DNA of 64,000 nt from Delphinapterus leucas (lineage: Eukaryota > Chordata > Mammalia > Artiodactyla > Monodontidae). Shown one piece after another: positions 56,673-64,000 of the stretch. The notes under the pieces are model-generated. The model saw only the letters and a program-made list of their open reading frames with translations, had not been told where the DNA came from and ran no database searches. A program made the position numbers and the translations under genes. The stretch lies in contig NW_022097999.1 of the NCBI RefSeq assembly GCF_002288925.2, positions 13,676,654-13,740,653 of the forward strand, written 5' to 3'. Each line of letters starts with the position of its first letter. Within the stretch, counting starts at the first letter, position 1.

Positions 56673-57026
56673 GGGCCTTCCCTGGTGGTGCAGTGGTTAA
56701 GAATCCGCCTGCCAATACAGGGCACACAGGGTCGAGCCCTGGTCTGGGAAGATCCCGCATGCCGTGGAGCAGCTAAGCCCATGCACCACAACTTCTGAGC
56801 CTGCTCTCTCGAGCCCGCGAGCCACAAATACTGAAGCCCACGTGCCACAACTGCTGAAGCCTGCGCGCATAGCGCCTGTGCTACGCAACAAGAGAAGCCA
56901 CCACAATGAGAAGCCCGCTCACTGCAACAAAGAGTAGCCCCCGCTCGCAGCAACTAGAGAAAGCCCACGCACAATGAAGACCCGACGCAGCCAAAAATAA
57001 AATAAATACATTAAAAAAAAAGAAAA
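56673..57026 (+). mobile_element. CHR SINE, long form
   Basis: It starts GGGCCTTCCCTGGTGGTGCA and has the full body with an AAATAAAATAAATACATT tail. It directly follows the copy at 56480, head to tail. Confidence 0.9.
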
Positions 57027-57301
57027 AGAAAGCAGAAGTGTCGATATTTATGACAATTCCAGACCAGAAGTGATGAAATGAGATTAAAAGGGACATTCAG
57101 TAACGATAATCTCTGAAAATATGATAGCCATAAACCTGTACATGTAAGCAATATAGCAATAAAATACATAAAGCAAAAATTCCTAGAGATACTAGCAGAG
57201 CTTGATAAAACCAAAACTATACCTGAAGATTCAACATACCTCTTTGATATATCAAGTAGATATAAAAAATTTTTGAGAATTTGAATAATAAAAACAAGTC
57301 A

Positions 57302-57304
<3 letters not shown>

Positions 57305-57338
<34 letters not shown>
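57305..57338 (+). repeat. (AT)17 microsatellite
   Basis: 34 bases of perfect AT repeat. Confidence 0.97.
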
Positions 57339-57340
<2 letters not shown>

Positions 57341-57344
57341 TGGC

Positions 57345-57480
57345 ATATAGTGCGAGTCACTCAATCTTTCTGTACTTCAGATTCCTTTCTCATAGGGTTG
57401 TGGTGAGGATTAAATGAGATAGTTCCTGTAAAGAGTACTTGCCACATATGAGATCCTCAATAAAGCTCTTAGTTATCTAA
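57345..57480 (+). repeat. MIR-like ancient SINE
   Basis: 'GTTGTGGTGAGGATTAAATG' and 'CTCAATAAAGCTCTTAG' fit the MIR 3' half. Confidence 0.65.
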
Positions 57481-58555
57481 CTCTACCTTTCACATTATTC
57501 TCTTAGGTTCAAGGGACACCACAAACTGATCATGTTCTTGACCATTAAAAAAATTTTTTTCCAAGATGTTATTGCCCATATTTCAATAAACTAGAAACAT
57601 AATAAAAAGTTAACCGTGTATACACTAGGAAGCTTTTTATAATAAACACTGAAATAAAAACCAGTTACAAACGATCTAGAAATTAACAAAATGAAGAATA
57701 TTTGACAACAAATGAGACACAACAAAAGAAGAATTCAGAGGAAAACTTATAGTCTTTATAATTTAAAAAAAAAATCTCAAATAAGAGATTTAAGAAACCA
57801 GAAAGTAAAGTAAACCAAAAGAAAATGGGAAGTGGGAATAAAGATAAAAGACAAAAGCTGTGTTTGATTAACTAAGGAACAATTTAAAAACCAGTCTAAA
57901 GAATACATAAGGCCAATATCCGATTTCTTGAAAATTCCAACAGAAATAGATTAAAGCATAAAAACACCCTTAAGCTTATATTTAAAACAGGGCATTTAAA
58001 CCTCCACAAGTATTTCTCTACATAATCTCTCCTAATGACATAATAGCTCCGGGCAATACAGGAGGAAGGTGAGGGTGGCGACAAACCACCCTGGAAAGCC
58101 TGGAAAGAATAATATGATTTTTAACTCTATTTCTTTCATATTTGTATGAATCAAAAGTCAAGAGTGAAAACAGTATTTTCCAAAATAAGAATACTGGGTT
58201 ATCACTTCTATACATTCTTTATTTACCTTTATTTTTACTAAGATACTGTTGACAGACTGTGCATGTTGAGTTGTTTTTCTATGTAGTGGTGATTCACAAT
58301 CTTCTCCCTTCTCTTGTAACCAAGGGCATATGGGGGACACCACCAGGGCAAAAGCAAATTTCTTGTGCCACCTATACTGGTATTTAGAGGCTTTCTCAAC
58401 AAACTGGCTCACATTTACTCTACAGTTAAAAACAATTATTTAAAATTAATTTTACATCCTCTTAAGGGATTTAAAATCTTTTTAAAGATTCAAAACTAAT
58501 TTTACATTCCTTTAAGGATTTTAAATCGTTTTAAGATTTAAAACCCAAACTTCAA

Positions 58556-58709
58556 GTTGTTGTTGTTGTTGTTGTTGTTTTTGGTGGAGTAGGGGGGGCA
58601 GCGTGCACCACTCAGCATGCAGGATCATAGTTCCCTGACCAGGGATCAAACCCGTGACCCTCTGCGGTGGAAGCATGGAGTCTTAACCACTGGACTTTGA
58701 GGAATTCCC
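58556..58709 (-). mobile_element. CHR-related SINE, short form, reverse, with (GTT)n tail
   Basis: The A-tail has become (GTT)8 on the + strand (58556-58579). The body 'CATAGTTCCCTGACCAGGGA' to 'TTTGAGGAATTCCC' is diverged. Confidence 0.8.
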
Positions 58710-58815
58710 AAGAAAAGTTTCTTTTTCCCCTTGGTCATAGAGGTCTAGTTAGCCTCCTCTGCATTCTCCCTTTGCATACACTGCCTTTATCCTGTCAGGG
58801 ACTACCTGCAGTTTT

Positions 58816-59025
58816 GTTTTTTTTTTTTTTTTGCTGTACTCGCGGGCCTCTCACTGCTGCGGCCCCTCCCGTTGCGGAGCACAGGCTCCAGACGCACAGG
58901 CCCAGCGGCCACAGCCCACGGGCCCAGTCGCTCCGCGACACGTGGGATCCTCCCGGACCGGGGCACGAACCCCCGCCCCCTGCACCAGCAGGCGGACTCC
59001 CAACCACTGCGCCACCAGGGAAGCC
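58816..59025 (-). mobile_element. CHR SINE, ~205-bp odontocete-type, reverse
   Basis: The target duplication CTACCTGCAGTTTT lies at 58802-58815 and 59026-59039. A T-run precedes GCTGTACTCGCGGGCCTCTC. Confidence 0.95.
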
Positions 59026-59376
59026 CTACCTGCAGTTTTTACTGCTCTCCACAATTTGACAAAGAGGAGGCAAGGACCAGTAACCCCGTGCACCCTCTCT
59101 TCTATAAATCCATGCATGAAAAAATGAGGCCCTATGGAAATTTATTTTACTCAACACCCCAAGTTGGAAATTACTTCTAAATTATCCACATATAAAGTTT
59201 AGGCAAGCTTTTTCCAAGAATAAACTTTTAGTAAAGTATACATATTTTAAGACTCTAAAGTCAACATACAAGCCAAAAAAATCTTAAGCAATACAGTAGT
59301 TCAAATATTAGCTGAATAGCCTGAATTTCTTACTCAGTGAGTTTCTATACTTTTCTTCCATTAAAAAATAAAGCCA

Positions 59377-59548
59377 GGGACTTCCCTGATGGTCCAGTGG
59401 TTAAGATTCCTCGCTCCCAATGCAGGGGGCCTGGGTTCGATCCCTGGTCAGGGAACTAGATCGTGCATGCTGCAACTAAAGATCCTGCAGGCGGCAATGA
59501 AGATCCTGCGTGCTGCAGCTAATACCCAGTGCAGCCAAATAAATAAAG
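59377..59548 (+). mobile_element. CHR SINE, short/medium form
   Basis: It starts GGGACTTCCCTGATGGTCCA and ends 'CAGCCAAATAAATAAAG'. First of three abutting copies. Confidence 0.9.
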
Positions 59549-59897
59549 TTTTTTTAAATTTTTCATATTCATTTTTGGCTGTGTTGGGTCTTTGTTGCTG
59601 CACGTGGTCTATCTCTTGTTGTGGTGAGCAGGAGCTACTCTTCATTGCAGTGCCCGGGCTTCTCACTGCAGTGGCTTCTCTTGTTGCGGAGCACGGGCTC
59701 TAGGCACGCGGGCTTCAGTAGTTGCAGCATGCAGGCTCAGTAGTTGTGGCTCATGGACTCTAGAGCACAGGCTCACTAGTTGTGACGCATGGGCTTAGTT
59801 GCTCCACGGCATGTGGGATCTTCCTGGACCAGGGATCAAACCCATGTCCCCTGCATCGGCAGGCGAATTCTTAACCACTGCGTCACCAGGGAAGTCC
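59549..59897 (-). mobile_element. CHR SINE, long form, reverse
   Basis: Its T-rich tail meets the A-rich tail of the preceding copy. It ends GTCACCAGGGAAGTCCC. Confidence 0.9.
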
Positions 59898-59931
59898 CAT
59901 AAATAAATATTTTTTTAAATAAATAAAAACA

Positions 59932-60145
59932 GGGCTTCCCTGGTGGCGCAGTGGTTGAGAGTCCGCCTGCCGATGCAGGGGACACGGGTTCGTGCCCTGG
60001 TCCAGGAAGATCCCACATGCCGCAGAGAAGCTGGGCTTGTGAGCCATGGCCGCTGAGCCTGCGCGTCCGGAGCCTGTGCTCCGCAACGGGAGAGGCCACA
60101 ACAGTGAGGGGCCCGCGTACCAAAAAAATAATTTTAAAAAACCAA
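59932..60145 (+). mobile_element. CHR SINE, ~205-bp odontocete-type
   Basis: It starts GGGCTTCCCTGGTGGCGCAG and has 'GCCATGGCCGCTGAGCCTGC'. The tail is irregular (AAAAAAATAATTTTAAAAAACC). Third of three abutting copies. Confidence 0.92.
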
Positions 60146-61849
60146 AAACCAAAAAACTTAATTTGAATAATAAAGGGTCATAGAGTGAGGAATGTAGTGC
60201 TCCAACCACAGTGTTATGAATGTCATTTTCATCTCTTCTATAATAATGTAAAAAGTGTTTAAAAAGTAAAAGTTTTAGGGATTTCCAAGCATTACTAAGA
60301 TTAAATAAGTTCCCTCCAGATAAAAATTCCAAAATAAATAACTTCCACTCCCAATGGAACAAAATATAATTGCAGAGCTTTGGTAATGAACCTTATCAAG
60401 TGACAGCAATAAGTTCTATAGTGGTTGCACTTTCTGATTAGTCAAAATTATCTTTGAAAACTCACTCATGTAGTAGGACTCATGTCTTTGGAAGCTCAAT
60501 GTTAATGTCTTAGGCTTCTTTTTGCATTTAGGCTATGGACACCCTGCTCTGAGTCATGGAGGTCATAAGCTGATGCAGCTGGGTGGATGCAAGCAGGAAA
60601 GACAATGGAAAAAGAGATTTCTTGCCCCCGCCTCCATACGGTACAATTCCAGTACGCGTATATGGCAGGACTGAATTGTGTCCAGCTGATTTTTAGTCCT
60701 TAAATAAAACAATATAATTTGGAGTATTTAGTAGCTGAAGATCTGCAGTTTTTGATCTGCAGTTTCCACTTGAGGGAAAAAAAATACAAACGATAAGAAC
60801 TGTTAGGTGTAAGTAAAGAAATAGCAATTTTTATGAAATGTAAATCTCAAAAGTTGCCATAGCCATCTTAACTTCCGACCCAAAGGGGTACAATTTGAAA
60901 ACAGCAGGAGAATTAACTACATGCATTTTACTACACAGATCAATACATATGACCTTTGCTTCATCACTTATTCATCATCCCCTGGGTATGAAAAATATTA
61001 ACTCAGGATTCCCTTCCACAAGCACTTTACAAGACTTCTGCTCGGCTGAAAAATGGAGTTGAAAGAAACAAACAAAAACATATAATTTAATTGGAGCCAT
61101 GATATCCACACATGAAAGGACTAACACATAAAACAACACACAATAACCTGGAGTTAATTTAGTGTAAAGAAAGGACCTGTTGTTTCTTATTATTGCACAT
61201 CTCCCATTGAAGGTGTTCAATAAATTCTACCACCTTAGGAGATGACTTTTAAAGTAAGTGTAATGAAAAAATAGGCACTTTTGTTCTTTAAATATTCGTT
61301 CATTCACATCCATTCCCCCGCCCTCCACCCCTCTCTCTCTGGCTGTGGGATGGCCAGAGAGGAAGGAATACTAAAAGTGAAACGCTACACTGAATTGACC
61401 AGAAAAACTTGGTAAATAACTGAGTGAGAAAGTGAAAACTGAGATGAGTTAGTGATGAATCCAAGAAGGTGCTTAGCCACTTACCCAGAGATTTACTTAA
61501 TGAGAATGGATCGCAGGTTTCCACAGGTCATTCCACTGCCAGTAAGAGAGTCGTGAACCTTGGGTCCCTTTTTGCACTAGTCAACAGTCACCCTCACCTA
61601 CACGCGGAGTACATATTTGGCACTCAACAAATCTTGATTGAATGAAAACCTATCTCATTCATACTGGTACCCAACCACAGAGTTATGGGCCCACAAATTC
61701 CTTCCAAAATGCCTTTAACCCAAAGAGCTGAGAAAGCAGAGTCGAAAGCTCTGGGCATCTCTGTAAGGACTGGGAATGATCAAGGGCCAATGAAGCCTAC
61801 AGTAACCCGACTTCCCAAAGAAAGCTTAGGGGGACTGACCTACAGCTAA

Positions 61850-62750
61850 TAGGCTTCGGCTTCGCCAGGACGTACCCGACAGGCCGCAGGCCGCAGGTCC
61901 ACAGCCTCCCACCCGGGGGCGCTGAGAGATCCGGGGGTATCCCCCCTAAAGTTAGTACCTGTGAAGCTGCGACACAGAGAGTGGCTCGGGGCTCTCATTA
62001 CGGAGGCCGGGGCCTGGGGCCGGCCAGCTGCGCCTCCTGGCTGAGAGCTCCGCGCTCCGGAGCTGCACTGACAGCACGGGTCGCAGATAATACCTCACGC
62101 CCCAGGAGCCTCGTGGCTCGCAGGCCCCGGGAGTTTCGTTCCCAAGACTGCGCGAGTTGTCGCACTCACGTCTACAGGCGCTCTTCAGGGCTTCCCTCAC
62201 AGCTCAAGTGATCACTCCTGCCTTCAGCCCAGCAGCCGGTCGCTTCCCGGCGCCGCCATCGTTACTGTTTGTTTTCATCCGCTTCGGTGACGGCGGTGGG
62301 AGGAAGAGGGCTATGGGGGAAATACAGCTATCTAACCTCAGCCGCCCTTTCGGCACAGTATGGATGACCTACTTAATCTCTTTCCTCTTTGACGTTCCCA
62401 TAAAAACTGGTTTCCTTACCATGTAGGTCTGATTCACCAATCTCTTCAAGCGTCTCAGAAGACAAAGGCGTAAAGAGGCGGTCTTTGAAAGAGCGTGAAC
62501 CTTTGGGCCGTGTGTGGAATGTGCGCCGGCGAATCGCAGGTTGCGGCGGCAGCTGCAGTGAGGACACGGCTTGGGGCGGGCGGTGACGCGAGAGGGCGGT
62601 GCCTACAGAGAGTGCCGTGGCGGCTTGTGCTCGGCCGCCGGTTCCGGAGGAGGGCCGGACTCGGCTGGGTGGGTGGGAAGTGCGGCTGGTAATCTGGCAG
62701 CCGCCGAGAGGTGGGTGAGCGGCCTCGGCTGACTTTGAGTGGCCGGGGCA
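61850..62750. promoter_or_regulatory. CpG island, bidirectional promoter ATG13 / HARBI1
   Basis: A dense run of CG dinucleotides between two divergent genes, in sharp contrast to the A/T-rich flanks. It contains a GC box (GGGGCGGG, 62573-62580) and a YY1-like site (CGCCGCCATC, 62251-62260). A plausible ATG13 exon-1 donor (CAG|GTACTAAC on the - strand) lies at 61958. A plausible HARBI1 exon-1 donor (GTGAGC) lies at 62715. No TATA box is seen. Start sites are inferred. Confidence 0.8.
61959..62260 (-). other. ATG13: Candidate ATG13 untranslated first exon
   Basis: The 3' edge is set by CAG|GTACTAAC on the - strand. The 5' edge is only a guess near the YY1-like site. A second donor candidate (GTGAGTGC, 62166) exists. 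The exon has no coding role. Confidence 0.35.
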
Positions 62751-63349
62751 ATCACACTTCCGTATTCATTTCTAAGACATCTTTTTAAAAGCCTTAGAGG
62801 TGGAGTGTCCTCTCAGCCCTAGCTCTCCCAGCCTCTTCTTTTGCGCCTTCCTTCCAACCTATCTGGTCTTCCCTACTTCCTTGCCCTCAGCCTCACGATT
62901 TGGATTTCTTGGGGTGAGGGGAAACGCTTTTGTTACAACACAGAATCTCCCGTCTACCAGCCTGGGTCGTGGGCGGTTTTTTGCCCCTTCTTCCCTTGTT
63001 AGACTAGTTTGAACAACGACACTCCTCCCTCCCCACCCCCATCTCTTACCCCTTACTTATCAGGTGGAGCCAGAGGGCTTTGGGTAATGAATCCTGCCGT
63101 GACTAATCCCTGTCCTGGGTAGCTATGACTTACGTCAGCTGCTTCGTGGCCTGTATAGTTAGGAGCAGACCTCTTTTACTTTGTGGATAATTATGCCATC
63201 ACCTCCATTAATCTTTTGTTCTTCCCAATGCAAATGCCAGGCATTAAATGAGCCACCAAAATTCAGCTCCCATTCTCCTTCATACCAAAGCAAGCCTGTT
63301 GTATTGCCATGAGTTAGTGGAGAAAAACCGAGTTACAGTTATAGCACCT

Positions 63350-63554
63350 TTTTTTTTTTTTTTGGTACGCGGGCCTCTCCCTGTTTTGGCCTCTCCCGCT
63401 GCGGAGCACAGGCTCCGGACGCGCAGGCTCAGCGGCCATGGCTCACGGGCCCAGCCGCTCCGCCACATGCGGGATCTTCCCGGACCGGGGCACGAACCCG
63501 CGTCCCCTGCATCTGCAGGTGGACCCTCAACCACTGCGCCACCAGGGAAGCCCT
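63350..63554 (-). mobile_element. CHR SINE, ~205-bp odontocete-type, reverse
   Basis: A T-run then GGTACGCGGGCCTCTCCCTG, ending CACCAGGGAAGCCC. It directly abuts the next SINE and lies in HARBI1 intron 1. Confidence 0.93.
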
Positions 63555-63748
63555 GATGTGGATGATTTTTAAGGTCTTTATTGAATTTGTTACAATACTG
63601 CTTCTGGTTTTTTTTGTTTTTGTTTTTTTATGTTTTTGGTTTTTTGGCCGCAAGGCATGTCGGATCTTAGCTCCTCCACCAGGGATCAAACCCGCACCCC
63701 CTGCCTTGGAAGGCGAAGTCTTAACCACTGGACCGCCAGGGAAGCCCC
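63555..63748 (-). mobile_element. CHR-related SINE with distinct 3' extension, reverse
   Basis: It shares the 'GGTCTTTATTGAATTTGTTA' block with the copy at 42640, followed by T/G-rich sequence and a tRNA part ending CCGCCAGGGAAGCCCC. It ends 64 bp before the HARBI1 acceptor. Confidence 0.88.
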
Positions 63749-63812
63749 TGAATCACTTTAAAGTCTTTGGTAGGTTTCTAATGTTTTTTGTTTTTTTCTT
63801 TAACCTTTACAG

Positions 63813-63961
63813 AGAGAAGATTATAAATGCCAGAACCATTTAAATGATGGTTAGCTGTTGAATTCTGACACTTCCTTAAATACCTTCTTGCACCAACATC
63901 TTCAGTGGGAAGAGTTCAGGAAAAGTAGCAGAGGGAAGGCGAGACAACAGTTACATGTACC
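63813..63961 (+). other. HARBI1: HARBI1 5' UTR part of the first coding exon
   Basis: A strong pyrimidine tract (TTTTTTTCTTTAACCTTTAC) and AG at 63811-63812 give the acceptor. 149 untranslated bases precede the ATG. Confidence 0.7.
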
Positions 63962-64000
63962 ATGGCTATACCAATAACAGTACTTGACTGTGATCTCTTG
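63962..64000 (+). CDS. HARBI1: Harbinger transposase-derived protein HARBI1, first 13 codons
   Basis: The ATG at 63962 is followed by 13 open codons reading MAIPITVLDCDLL, which match the recalled start of vertebrate HARBI1. The protein is a domesticated PIF/Harbinger transposase of about 349 residues. In other vertebrates it pairs with the Myb-like protein NAIF1, and its cellular role is not well defined. Only the start is visible, so the DDE nuclease residues cannot be judged. It is transcribed away from ATG13 out of the shared CpG island, and its place next to ATG13 agrees with the human gene order. Confidence 0.92.
   Translation, partial: MAIPITVLDCDLL

Larger units (their letters stand above)
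38137..61958 (-). other. ATG13: ATG13 5' intron region (about 24 kb)
   Basis: It runs between the first coding exon and the CpG-island promoter. It is dominated by CHR SINEs, L1 pieces, Tigger and LTR relics, which are listed separately. One or more untranslated ATG13 exons may lie here, but I could not place any by sequence. Confidence 0.7.

Noticed and set aside
56066..56953. A 295-codon open frame on the - strand
   Set aside because: It runs through three SINEs and the sequence between them. Its protein is the usual translation of SINE body repeats, with no start context or splice signals.
58440..58550. Local repeat of TTTTACAT/TTTAAAGATT phrases
   Set aside because: Two or three imperfect A/T-rich copies look like low-complexity drift, with no clear unit or boundary.
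1..64000. CRISPR arrays, operons, insertion sequences, tRNA or rRNA genes
   Set aside because: This is vertebrate nuclear DNA. The tRNA-like boxes belong to SINEs and none folds as a complete tRNA gene by eye.

Overview
This is an ordinary, intron-rich mammalian genomic window, and the repeats point to a whale, most probably a toothed whale. More than 30 copies of the tRNA-derived CHR SINE family (cetaceans, hippos, ruminants) are present. They include a short (~125 bp) form, a long (~340 bp) form and a deleted ~205 bp form that I associate with odontocetes. The gene order ARHGAP1 - ATG13 - HARBI1 is the one known from human 11p11.2.

Layout. (1) 1-9778, + strand: the last ten coding exons and the 3' UTR of ARHGAP1 (p50RhoGAP); its 5' exons lie left of the window. 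(2) 9779-12465: a convergent intergenic spacer with old MIR, a Tigger-derived element and one short CHR SINE. (3) 12465-38136, - strand: the complete coding part of ATG13 in 16 coding exons that join in frame to 518 codons plus stop, with a ~2.5 kb 3' UTR. (4) 38137-~61950: the long 5' intron(s) of ATG13. These are packed with SINEs, L1 fragments, DNA-transposon relics and a cluster of ERV-type LTRs at 41.7-47 kb. (5) ~61850-62750: a CpG island that is the shared, divergent promoter of ATG13 (-) and HARBI1 (+). (6) 63813-64000: the first coding exon of HARBI1, cut by the window edge after 13 codons.

The three genes are not a pathway. ARHGAP1 turns off Rho-family GTPases, ATG13 is the HORMA subunit of the ULK1 autophagy-initiation complex, and HARBI1 is a domesticated Harbinger transposase. 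Only ATG13 and HARBI1 share a regulatory region.

I found no undescribed multi-gene system. The most useful oddities are small. They are a frame-changed C-terminus of ARHGAP1, a sense SINE inside the ATG13 3' UTR, and an L1 remnant whose 5' UTR is joined to its 3' end across a perfect 36-bp GT/AC palindrome. There is also a poly(A)-only insertion flanked by 15-bp direct repeats, an inverted LTR pair, and a three-layer nest of L1, Tigger and SINE. Family comparisons are from memory; no alignment or database search was run.
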